From JANQLU01 sp964434955 (GTDB lineage: Bacteria > Planctomycetota > Planctomycetia > Pirellulales > Pirellulaceae): 16,833 nt of DNA. Positions 8,015 to 14,090 of this stretch are shown piece after piece. The stretch's first letter is position 1. Each line of letters starts with the position of its first letter. Under the pieces are notes generated by a model. The model saw only the letters and a program-made list of their open reading frames with translations, was not told the DNA's origin and did no database searches. The stretch lies in assembly GCA_964434955.1 (NCBI GenBank), contig CAYSXI010000115.1:1-16833 (forward strand), written 5' to 3'. The position numbers and the translations under genes are program-made.

Positions 8015-8038
8015 CTCAGTGATTCGAAAATCACCGAG
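8015..8038 (-). terminator. Stem-loop downstream of dcd, possible terminator or RNA element
   Basis: CTCaGTGATT at 8015-8024 pairs with AATCACcGAG at 8029-8038, giving nine of ten pairs with a four-base CGAA loop. Read on the minus strand, it is followed by TTTAAC, a very weak T-tract. It lies about 190 bases after the dcd stop. A terminator for dcd, or part of a small RNA, are both possible; neither can be decided by eye. Confidence 0.3.
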
Positions 8039-8224
8039 TAACAGCTTGGCCAAAAGAATCTGCAGCGGGCAGCCACAAGGCTCTTCCCGGGGCAGCTGTT
8101 TTCCAAGGCGAAATTCCCGGAGCTACATTGCTGCGCGGCGCGAAGAGAGCGTGAACAATTGGGTGGCGCCAAGCCGCGCCACTTCCGCTGCCACCGCGAA
8201 ACGGAATCGGCAGGCGATTTTTGA

Positions 8225-8788
8225 CTACTTGGAAAACTCAAGTTTCAACTGCGAGTCAACTTCCGCCGCCGGGTTCAATTCCTTGAAGAGCAGGCTTGGT
8301 TGGATGTCACGATTGTTTTGATATTTGTCGCTTTGGTATTCCTGAATCTCACCGCAGATCTGGTGATAGAAGATCTGGCAGATTGGAATGTTCGGGTAGA
8401 TTCGGATCGGCTGGACGGCAAACATTTCAAGCGTCCAGTAGCCGGCAAATCCAACATCACCAAAGCCGGCGGTCACGTGCACGAAGAGGCCCAGCCGACC
8501 GATCGAAGAACGACCTTCAATCATGGGAACGAAATTGTGGGTTTCCGTTCGTTCCACGGTTCGTGCCAAATAAAGCTGATGCGGCTGGAGAATCAAGCCA
8601 TTCTCGGGAATGACAATTCGCCGCGTTCGGTTTTGCTTCTTCATGTCGAGGACGACTTCTTCGTAGACAAGAAGTTCGTCGTGCAGCGACAAGTTGTAGC
8701 TGTTTGGATTCAGCTTTTCCGGGTCAAAAGGGTCAATCAGTATGTTGGTGCCAAGATTTTGTTGGATTTCGTCACCCGAAAGAATCAT
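8225..8788 (-). CDS. dcd: dCTP deaminase
   Basis: Converts dCTP to dUTP for thymidylate synthesis, or to dUMP in bifunctional members. From the ATG at 8788 it has 187 residues, close to the usual 190-200. A GGGGAG Shine-Dalgarno six bases upstream decides this start over an upstream in-frame codon at 8827. LNPNSYNLSLHDEL (26-39) and EGRSSIGRLGLFVHVTAGFGDVGFAG (91-116) are family signatures. The second contains the nucleotide-binding Arg-Ser-Ser and the dUTPase-like Asp111 loop. YWTLEMF holds Glu121, in the place of the catalytic glutamate. The C-terminal YQSDKYQNNRDIQPS matches the lid that closes on the triphosphate. I cannot tell mono- from bifunctional forms by eye. It is followed by a 463-base spacer. 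Confidence 0.93.
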   Translation of the reverse strand: MILSGDEIQQNLGTNILIDPFDPEKLNPNSYNLSLHDELLVYEEVVLDMKKQNRTRRIVIPENGLILQPHQLYLARTVERTETHNFVPMIEGRSSIGRLGLFVHVTAGFGDVGFAGYWTLEMFAVQPIRIYPNIPICQIFYHQICGEIQEYQSDKYQNNRDIQPSLLFKELNPAAEVDSQLKLEFSK

Positions 8789-9111
8789 CCTGCGCTCCCC
8801 ATGGCAGTTAATGCAATTCGTTCGCAATCACTCGAAGAAAATCGCTCCGATCCGTCGCCATTCCTTGATTTTCGAGTGTCCCGAATCCCGGGAAGTACCT
8901 CGCATCCTTGGGCACGCACGGATTGTCTGACCCGAATCGAATCGTGTCAAGTATTTGAAGAAATGAAAAAGACGCGGTGAAGGAATCAAGCGACAACGGC
9001 GCGTCGATTCGCCGGAAATCGTCAACTCCAAGGGAAAAAGTGCCGCCAAAAAAAATATTTCAATTGGCGAGCGGCCCGCCCCGTTTCAATTTGGTGAATC
9101 GGGCTGAATGG
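8789..9111. other. Spacer between the small glycosyltransferase and dcd
   Basis: These 323 bases hold no supported gene. At its glycosyltransferase end is the candidate terminator at 9048-9085, and at its dcd end the Shine-Dalgarno CTCCCC (8795-8800, minus-strand GGGGAG). A promoter for dcd is expected in between, but I cannot point to one. A long plus-strand frame through this area (8300-8980) is the shadow of dcd plus spacer. Confidence 0.5.
9048..9085 (-). terminator. Candidate rho-independent terminator after the small glycosyltransferase
   Basis: On the minus strand, about 26 bases beyond the glycosyltransferase stop, GGCG-ggccgct-CGCC forms a short GC stem. It is flanked by AATTG/CAATT pairing with a bulge, then GAAATA and an unbroken run of eight T (9048-9055 as A on the plus strand). 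The stem is short and the T-run begins several bases after it, so this is a moderate candidate. Confidence 0.35.
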
Positions 9112-9846
9112 CTACGCCGCTTCGTACCAGAAGTCATTGATCCACGTGGACGCTTTCCAGCATTTTCGCGGACTGATGAACCCGGGCTGAGCAGCTTCCG
9201 GCGGATTGGGATCTCCGTGAAAAATGACGACTCGCGTTCCATCCGGATAGGTGGGTTCTTGGAAGTAACGGAAGGGAATCTTGGGCATGCAATGGGCTTT
9301 GAAACTGCAGCACCAATTGTCGGGCCAATAGTTGAGGCAGCCCTTCTCGTGCATTTTCAGCGACAGGAATTCCTGTTCATTTCGTATCGTTTTTCGAACC
9401 GTTTCCTGATTGGCTTTGAAGTCGTCGATGATGTCCTGATGTTTTCCAATTTCGAATCGGATACAGGACGAATTGCCGGTGATTTTTTGCGGGCCGTACC
9501 ACTTCCAATCATGGCTGATAAAGAACTCGCCTTCGACATCGAAAAAAGGTTCCAGCCGTCCAACAATGACCACGTCCAAATCCAAAAACAGCGTGGTCCC
9601 TTCCAGGTCAGCCAACCGATCTTCGAAAAGAGACAGCTTTCTCCAACAGCGTTCGGGAATTCCGTTGGGCAATGACAACTCGGGGAGCGGAAAGATCTCG
9701 ACGTCTTCGCGTATTCCTTCGGAATGCTCAGTAAAGCAGACGAAGCGATGATCGATGTCCAGATTGCGCTCAACCATACTTCGCAAAATATTGACATACT
9801 TTGCGTCGTACTTGTTGCCCCATTTCATGCAGACAACGTTTACCAT
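9112..9846 (-). CDS. Small GT-A-like glycosyltransferase
   Basis: Predicted sugar transferase of 244 residues; donor and acceptor unknown. The N terminus VNVVCMKWGNKYDAKYVNILRSMVERN is a first Rossmann-like strand and helix. TLFLDLDVVIVGRLEPFF (about 84-101) is the core strand with a DxD (DLD) motif, as in GT8/GT32-like enzymes. NSSCIRFEIG and the C-terminal VVIFHGDPNPPEA, with its conserved His, complete the pattern. No signal peptide or membrane segment is present. The ATG at 9846 has a good AGGGAG Shine-Dalgarno six bases upstream. It is single and not part of the polysaccharide cluster, though it could serve the same surface polymer. A 232-codon frame on the opposite strand is its shadow. 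Confidence 0.8.
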   Translation of the reverse strand: MVNVVCMKWGNKYDAKYVNILRSMVERNLDIDHRFVCFTEHSEGIREDVEIFPLPELSLPNGIPERCWRKLSLFEDRLADLEGTTLFLDLDVVIVGRLEPFFDVEGEFFISHDWKWYGPQKITGNSSCIRFEIGKHQDIIDDFKANQETVRKTIRNEQEFLSLKMHEKGCLNYWPDNWCCSFKAHCMPKIPFRYFQEPTYPDGTRVVIFHGDPNPPEAAQPGFISPRKCWKASTWINDFWYEAA

Positions 9847-9886
9847 GCTTCACTCCCTTGAAACGATATTGCGTAAACGCTTTGAT

Positions 9887-9923
9887 TGCGTGGAAGCCTC
9901 GTTTTCACCGCGAACTCCACGCA
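9887..9923. repeat. Inverted repeat with 8-bp arms
   Basis: TGCGTGGA (9887-9894) and TCCACGCA (9916-9923) are perfect reverse complements separated by 21 bases. It lies about 40 bases upstream of the glycosyltransferase start on the minus strand, so it could be a regulatory stem or part of a 5' leader. No T-run follows. Confidence 0.4.
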
Positions 9924-10103
9924 CTTTGGGCGGCGATTCTAGTTTTTTTCCGGCAGATCAACAACGTCGCTTCTGCTAGCGATAAGTGGGAGTGTCTTGA
10001 GCCCTCTAAAACCGATCCGCCCAAAATTCGAACTCACCCATCCAATTTTTCTTTCCAACGTCGACCGCAAGCGAGCACATCATGTCCGCCACCGCCCATA
10101 CAA

Positions 10104-10170
10104 GCACGAATCGCGAGCGAGTGGTTCGACCGAAATACGAGCACGAAGCGCGAGCGAGTGGTTCGACCGA
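10104..10170. repeat. Tandem pair of 30-base intergenic repeats, period 37
   Basis: Copy 1 (10104-10133) and copy 2 (10141-10170) both read gcacgaa-N-cgcgagcga followed by gtggttcgaccga, with one mismatch in 30 bases (t or g at position 8). The copies are spaced 37 bases apart. They lie in a spacer without genes. The 'gcacgaa..cgcgagcgagtggttcgacc' word is of a type I associate with dispersed short repeats in planctomycete genomes; that is from memory and not shown by this window. Confidence 0.75.
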
Positions 10171-10277
10171 GCAAGCATACCGCTTGGTACTTTCCCAATC
10201 CCCCACGCCATTGGGAAAAATTTTTCAATTTGGCCGATAACGGAAAACCAACATGAGCGGGATCAAATCGGCCCGCC

Positions 10278-10766
10278 TTAACTTGGCACAAACTCTTCGG
10301 CCAACTCGTAAAACTGCATCCGCAAAGGCGGCGTGTAAAGATGGAGTGTGATCAGATCCTGGCTTGGCTGTTCGTTCGTGATCAAATGAATATCGGTGTC
10401 GCTGGTCACGATCACTTCGCCCTTACTCATGCAATGTGTCTGAACCGGACGTACTTTGCCTGGCGAAACTTCTTCGAAGATGGTTTCGGTTGCGATCCCG
10501 TCGACCACGCGAACCCCACAAGCGGATCCGATATGGTCATGGATCGGCGAGCACTGGCCTTCACGCCAGCAAATGACCAGAAGTTGGTACCAGGGAGACT
10601 TGGCCAGCAAGTTACGTGCGTAGGTAACTTCGTTGAACTTACAGGCTTGGACCATGTCTTCACGATCGACATTGGCGTTTTCCAGCAAGTCATGAATTTT
10701 GTCGAGATCGCCCGGCTCACTCAGGCCATCCATGTACCGAATCAGTTCGACCAAACCCTTTAGCAC
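10278..10766 (-). CDS. cdo: Cysteine dioxygenase (type I, cupin)
   Basis: Non-haem iron enzyme that oxidises L-cysteine to cysteine sulfinate. It has 162 residues and a cupin fold. YARNLL (49-54) holds Arg51, the expected carboxylate-binding residue. CWREGQCSPIHDH (66-78) holds iron ligands His76 and His78, and DIHLITN (125-131) the third ligand His127. TLHLYTPPL (140-148) holds His142 and Tyr144. Cys83 lies five residues after His78, exactly where mammalian CDO has Cys93, and Tyr144 matches Tyr157, so a thioether cofactor could form. As far as I recall, bacterial CDOs usually have Gly there. The start is GTG at 10766, supported by GGGAGT six bases upstream; the next Met is 11 residues in. 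Divergent from a cysteine desulfurase-like gene. Confidence 0.93.
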   Translation of the reverse strand: MLKGLVELIRYMDGLSEPGDLDKIHDLLENANVDREDMVQACKFNEVTYARNLLAKSPWYQLLVICWREGQCSPIHDHIGSACGVRVVDGIATETIFEEVSPGKVRPVQTHCMSKGEVIVTSDTDIHLITNEQPSQDLITLHLYTPPLRMQFYELAEEFVPS

Positions 10767-10772
10767 AAAATT

Positions 10773-10778
10773 ACTCCC
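10773..10778 (-). promoter_or_regulatory. Shine-Dalgarno deciding the GTG start of cdo
   Basis: Minus-strand GGGAGT, six bases before GTG at 10766. It supports the non-ATG start over the internal Met at residue 12. Confidence 0.6.
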
Positions 10779-10836
10779 AAAAAACAGTTTCTACTCTTAG
10801 TTTATCGTGGATCGGCGTTTTTTCCAGTTTGAATTC

Positions 10837-10860
10837 CGGATCGGTACTTGGAGCGATCCG
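10837..10860. promoter_or_regulatory. Perfect stem-loop/operator candidate between cdo and the desulfurase
   Basis: CGGATCG (10837-10843) and CGATCCG (10854-10860) are perfect 7-bp inverted arms separated by 10 bases. The element is about 70 bases upstream of cdo (-) and 160 upstream of the desulfurase start (+). Its place in a divergent promoter region makes an operator for a dimeric regulator plausible; no T-run supports a terminator. Confidence 0.35.
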
Positions 10861-11010
10861 TCAAGTCACTTTGTCGCGAGGAGGCATGACAAAAACCGAC
10901 TGAATTTTTACACTGAAACCGAAGGCGGCGAGGCGTGTAGGGTGACGGAGTTGCCGAGCGAAATCGAATTTGACCGACGCGGTGATGGCGCGAGCTTGCC
11001 GGTTGGAAAC

Positions 11011-11015
11011 AGAGG
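11011..11015 (+). promoter_or_regulatory. Shine-Dalgarno deciding the desulfurase start
   Basis: AGAGG seven bases before ATG at 11023. It supports that start over in-frame codons up to 216 bases upstream, whose translation is unlike the family. Confidence 0.65.
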
Positions 11016-11022
11016 TACCGGA

Positions 11023-12171
11023 ATGCTTTACTTTAACAATGCGGCGACGACCTGGCCGAAACCCGAGATCGTTTACTTGTCTGTCGACGATTCGTTTCGC
11101 AACCTGAACAGCCCCGATCGAACCGCTGGCTCCGACGGCCGTCGGAGTTCGCAAATGTTGGAAACTTGCAGAAACGAGATTGCCGAGTTTTTTGGAATCG
11201 GCAATTGTTCGCGGCTTGTATTCACGCCATCGTGTACCTATTCGCTGAACAATGCGATCCTTTGTCAGAAATACGAAGTTGGAGACGTGATCGTCACAAG
11301 TGGCTTGGAGCATCACGCGGTTTCACGACCGGTTTGCAAACTAGCGCGGGAACAGAAAGTCGAAGTCAAAGTTGCCCCTTATCGTTCGGGAAGTCCGTTC
11401 GACCTCGAGTTTCTCGAATCCGAATTGAAATCTGGCAAAGTCAAATTGGTTTGTTCCACGATGGCAAGCAATGTGACCGGAGAAATCATGCCGGTCGCTG
11501 AAATCGGGAAGCTTTGCCGCGAACACGGCGCGAGGTTTCTCGTCGACGCGGCTCAATCCGCAGGCGTCTTGCCGATCGATGTTGAAAAAATGAACATCGA
11601 TTTCCTGGCATTCGCCGGGCACAAAAGTCTTTTTGGGCCTCCCGGCGTGGGCGGGCTTTTTGTCCGCGATGGCATCGAGCTTACCGCCTTGGCCGAAGGC
11701 GGAACCGGCGGCAACACGGGAAACCATATCGGTAACCTCCGGTTCCCAACGAGCTTCGAAGTTGGAACACACAATTTACTGGGGATCGTTGGGGTCAACG
11801 CAGGAATTCGCTGGGTCCAACAAGTTGGGATGAGCGAAATTCTGAAACACGAACGGCTTTTGACCCAGAAATTTATCGAAGGTATCCAGGATATTCCTGG
11901 CATCCGAATTTTCGGCGACGGTGAAAAGCTGTCTGTGGTTTCGTTGGTGTTCGAAAATATCTCACCCAACAAGATTGCCACTTGGTTGGCGGATGAAAAA
12001 CAGGTAGTCACCCGGGCCGGGTATCATTGTGCGACAATGGCTCACGAAACGATCGGAACCCTTCCGGGCGAGGGAACGGTGCGATTCAGCTTTGGGTTTT
12101 CAAATACTCAAGCCGACATCTCGCAAGTCGTTGAGTGCATGCAACAGATTCCTCAACTGAGCCTGAACTAA
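11023..12171 (+). CDS. Class V aminotransferase, cysteine desulfurase/selenocysteine lyase-like
   Basis: PLP enzyme expected to take sulfur from L-cysteine as a persulfide and release alanine. From the ATG at 11023 it has 382 residues. It opens with LYFNNAATTWPKPEIVY, typical of the cysteine desulfurase-like subfamily (TIGR01977-type). SGLEHHAVSRP holds the PLP-stacking histidine, LVDAAQSAGVLPID the Asp and Gln, and FAGHKSLFGPPGVGGL the Schiff-base lysine. TRAGYHCATMAHETIGT, about 50 residues from the C terminus, holds the catalytic cysteine, followed by GTVRFSFGFSNT. Thus all key residues are present. No isc/suf scaffold genes lie beside it, so a role in Fe-S assembly is not shown by context. 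It is divergent from cysteine dioxygenase, and its stop is ten bases from that of tsaB. Confidence 0.92.
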   Translation: MLYFNNAATTWPKPEIVYLSVDDSFRNLNSPDRTAGSDGRRSSQMLETCRNEIAEFFGIGNCSRLVFTPSCTYSLNNAILCQKYEVGDVIVTSGLEHHAVSRPVCKLAREQKVEVKVAPYRSGSPFDLEFLESELKSGKVKLVCSTMASNVTGEIMPVAEIGKLCREHGARFLVDAAQSAGVLPIDVEKMNIDFLAFAGHKSLFGPPGVGGLFVRDGIELTALAEGGTGGNTGNHIGNLRFPTSFEVGTHNLLGIVGVNAGIRWVQQVGMSEILKHERLLTQKFIEGIQDIPGIRIFGDGEKLSVVSLVFENISPNKIATWLADEKQVVTRAGYHCATMAHETIGTLPGEGTVRFSFGFSNTQADISQVVECMQQIPQLSLN

Positions 12172-12181
12172 CGCGGTAACT

Positions 12182-12901
12182 TTACGAGCTCAATTTTTCT
12201 TCTGCGGCGCTTTGGCGATAATATTTTGGCCGAAGGTGCCAATGGTCGATAATGTTTCCTTGCGTCCATTCCTGCCAGCCAAGTTCGAGAAGGCTTCCCG
12301 CGTCAGGTTGCCAGGCGTCTTTGTTTCCGAACTTCACGGCTTCGTCCAGGGACAGCTTGGACAGTCCCGGCCCCGTCACGAGGGAATCCGCCGCGATGGA
12401 GGCTTGGAATGATTCGTTGTTCTGAATCTGAATTTCGGAAAGTGCCTGAAGTTGGTGGTCGCAGCTGAAATGGCCAACGAACAGCTGTTTTCGCTGGGCA
12501 TCCATCACGGCTGAAATTTGCCGAGGAGTTGGCTGCGGATCCGCATTTGCAAGCTCTTGGAAGGCTTGAAAGGCCAGCAGCCGAAGCGAATTGACTGGGA
12601 TGATGGGGCAATCCGCCAGGTAGCCCAAGGTCTTGGCGACCGTGACCCCAACACGCAGCCCCGTGAATGATCCAGGGCCCTCAGCGATCGAAATTGAACG
12701 AATTTCAGGGACGGCAACGCCGTGATTCTTGAGCAGTGACTGAATCGTTGGGACCAGGTTTTTTGCAGAATCCGTTTCACAACGGTGTTGTTCGACGACA
12801 CGACCTGCTTTGCCAATGGCCAGTGAGGCCTGTTTGCTGGTGGTTTCCAGAGCGAGGGACCAAGCGTCGGGAGCCGGTTGGGAGAAGTCAGAGGAAGTCA
12901 T
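12182..12901 (-). CDS. tsaB: tRNA threonylcarbamoyladenosine biosynthesis protein TsaB
   Basis: Non-catalytic partner of TsaD in making t6A37 on tRNAs that read ANN codons. The protein has 239 residues. It has the ASKHA-like N-terminal fold with LALETTSKQASLAIGK (16-31), HRCETDSAKNLVPTIQSLL where TsaB has its conserved H...S..L.P.I, and the signature AEGPGSFTGLRVGVTVAKTLGY (73-94). VNSLRLLAFQ and the AVMDAQRKQLFVG strand follow, as in YeaZ. TsaB is usually 220-240 residues, so it is complete. Ten bases separate its stop from that of the convergent desulfurase gene. TsaD, TsaC and TsaE are not nearby. The start ATG at 12901 lies at the edge of a 305-base divergent spacer. Confidence 0.93.
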   Translation of the reverse strand: MTSSDFSQPAPDAWSLALETTSKQASLAIGKAGRVVEQHRCETDSAKNLVPTIQSLLKNHGVAVPEIRSISIAEGPGSFTGLRVGVTVAKTLGYLADCPIIPVNSLRLLAFQAFQELANADPQPTPRQISAVMDAQRKQLFVGHFSCDHQLQALSEIQIQNNESFQASIAADSLVTGPGLSKLSLDEAVKFGNKDAWQPDAGSLLELGWQEWTQGNIIDHWHLRPKYYRQSAAEEKLSS

Positions 12902-13206
12902 GGGTGTCTTGGAATCCGGTGAATCTGCACAACCGGAATAATTGCGGTCCTTGAAGGCGTCGAATTGGACAATTCGGAAACCGTATCTTAGGATTTCAAA
13001 GCAAAAGCGGGGATCGGGCTGGGCCCATTCGATTGCAAGGAGGTATCTTTCCCCGTAAACTTATCGCACGAAAATGAAACTAAAATCAAACCGGTTAAGT
13101 GTTTTTGGGCCGCTTTTCGACGAATATCTCGTTCGAGTCACCCAGGCTTCGCATTCTGAAACGCTAATTAGAAATCCGGCCCCACCCCTGAATTGACAGA
13201 AAAATC
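12902..13206. other. Divergent spacer between tsaB and the first metallophosphoesterase
   Basis: 305 bases without a gene. It holds the 16-base palindrome CGAATTG-ga-CAATTCG at 12961-12976. It also holds an orphan AAGGAGGT at 13037-13044 with no start codon at a useful distance, and a TTGACA at 13193-13198 that is too close to the GTG at 13207 to be its promoter. Promoters for both flanking genes are expected but not identified. Confidence 0.5.
12961..12976. repeat. Perfect palindrome CGAATTG-ga-CAATTCG
   Basis: Seven-base arms with a two-base centre, 60 bases upstream of tsaB in a divergent promoter region. It could bind a dimeric regulator. The same CGAATTG/CAATTCG arms recur, further apart, just after the second metallophosphoesterase. 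Confidence 0.35.
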
Positions 13207-13995
13207 GTGAAGCGAGCGATCATCAGTGACATCCATGGCAACTTCGAAGCCTTGACGGCTGTGCTTGCCGACATCGAACAACAGGAACTCAGCGAAATCT
13301 ATTGCTTGGGTGATGTGATCGGTTATGGACCTGATCCGATCAAGTGTCTCGATTTGGTCATGGATCGATGTGCGATCACGATTCTGGGCAATCACGACCA
13401 AGCGGTACTATTCGATCCCGATGGATTCAATCCAGTCGCGCTGCGAGCCATCTATTGGACGCGAGATCAACTGGAGATCGGTTCGGGTGATGCCGAGCAG
13501 AATGATCGGCGTTGGGATTTCGTCGGGGAATTGCCCCGCAAACGGGACGAGGGCAATTTGCTTTTTGTCCATGGCTCACCGCGGGATGCAACCAACGAGT
13601 ACGTTTTTCCGGAACACGCGTACGAATCTGAGAAAATGAACAACATGATGGGCAGATTCGAAGGAATCTGTTTTCAAGGACATACGCACATCCCGGGCGT
13701 TTTCGCCATGGTCGAGGACGATGAAGAACCTGCCCATCGAGAGTATGCTTTTTTTGCTCCGGAAGACCGCGATCACTTTTTCCGCCTCTCCAATGTGAAG
13801 GCCATGATCAACGTCGGAAGTGTCGGCCAACCGCGCGACGAAAACCCCAATGCCTGCTACGTCATTTTGGACGTTGAAGAGCGGACCGTCGAATATCGTC
13901 GAATTCCTTACGATGTTCAGACAACACGTGCCAAGATCCACGCGATCGATGAACTCGACAATATGCTTGGCGACCGACTGGTTGCTGGACGCTAA
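13207..13995 (+). CDS. Calcineurin-like metallophosphoesterase, paralogue 1
   Basis: Binuclear-metal phosphoesterase of unknown substrate, 262 residues and probably cytoplasmic. All the family motifs are visible: ISDIHGN (Asp8, His10), CLGDVIGYGP (Gly35-Asp36), LGNHD (60-64, Asn62-His63), LFVHGSP (His122) and FQGHTHIPG (His159, His161). NVGSVGQPRDENPNACYVILD is the YfcE/MJ0936-type C-terminal block. An extra acidic loop (about 170-200, EDDEEPAHREYAFFAPEDRD) sits between the metal motif and that block. The start is GTG at 13207, which places ISDIHGN at the N terminus as expected; the upstream sequence lacks a clear Shine-Dalgarno. A second copy follows 95 bases later in the same direction, and both end in L-G-D-R-L-x-x-G-R. 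Confidence 0.9.
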   Translation: MKRAIISDIHGNFEALTAVLADIEQQELSEIYCLGDVIGYGPDPIKCLDLVMDRCAITILGNHDQAVLFDPDGFNPVALRAIYWTRDQLEIGSGDAEQNDRRWDFVGELPRKRDEGNLLFVHGSPRDATNEYVFPEHAYESEKMNNMMGRFEGICFQGHTHIPGVFAMVEDDEEPAHREYAFFAPEDRDHFFRLSNVKAMINVGSVGQPRDENPNACYVILDVEERTVEYRRIPYDVQTTRAKIHAIDELDNMLGDRLVAGR

Positions 13996-14090
13996 AAAGT
14001 TCCGCTTCCTTCCGTTTCCGCGTTTTCTGAATCGCGGCTCGCTGATATCATTAAACGATTCTCATCGAGCCCCATCTTCAAAGAAGCACG

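Larger units (their letters stand above)
7762..8224. other. Long spacer between dcd and the hypothetical gene
   Basis: No convincing gene in these 463 bases. A 119-codon minus-strand frame (7882-8241) exists, but its product is rich in Ser, Arg and Cys, overlaps the end of dcd and looks random. The region does hold two inverted repeats, at 7988-8002 and 8015-8038, listed separately. I looked for tRNA, SRP RNA and 6S-like folds and could not support one. Confidence 0.5.
9847..10277. other. Repeat-bearing spacer between glycosyltransferase and cysteine dioxygenase genes
   Basis: This stretch of 431 bases has no supported gene. It holds an inverted repeat at 9887-9923 (8-bp arms, 21-base gap) and a LacI/CcpA-operator-like word at 9872-9885 upstream of the glycosyltransferase. 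It also holds a pair of near-identical 30-base repeats at 10104-10170. Short frames through it (plus and minus) are artefacts of the repeat, giving Arg/Ser-rich nonsense on both strands. Confidence 0.55.

Noticed and set aside
7882..8241. 119-codon minus-strand open frame in the spacer after dcd
   Set aside because: Ser/Arg/Cys-rich product without any domain look, overlaps the dcd end, no ribosome site.
8300..8980. 226-codon plus-strand frame opposite dcd
   Set aside because: Shadow of dcd, whose signatures are unmistakable on the minus strand.
8977..9675. 232-codon plus-strand frame opposite the small glycosyltransferase
   Set aside because: It is antisense to a gene with clear GT-A motifs and a good Shine-Dalgarno, and its own product has no recognisable motif.
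10104..10170. Possible CRISPR array from the repeated 30-base unit
   Set aside because: Only two copies, a seven-base gap in place of a spacer, and no cas genes in the window.
10807..11022. N-terminal extension of the desulfurase by 72 residues
   Set aside because: The family begins at LYFNNAATTWPKP; AGAGG seven bases before the ATG at 11023 supports the shorter form, and the extension contains the divergent control region.
13037..13044. Strong Shine-Dalgarno AAGGAGGT
   Set aside because: No ATG, GTG or TTG within a usable distance downstream, and no frame follows.
13193..13198. Perfect TTGACA, possible -35 box
   Set aside because: Only eight bases before the GTG start of the metallophosphoesterase, whose first motif fixes the start; no downstream -10 could serve it.
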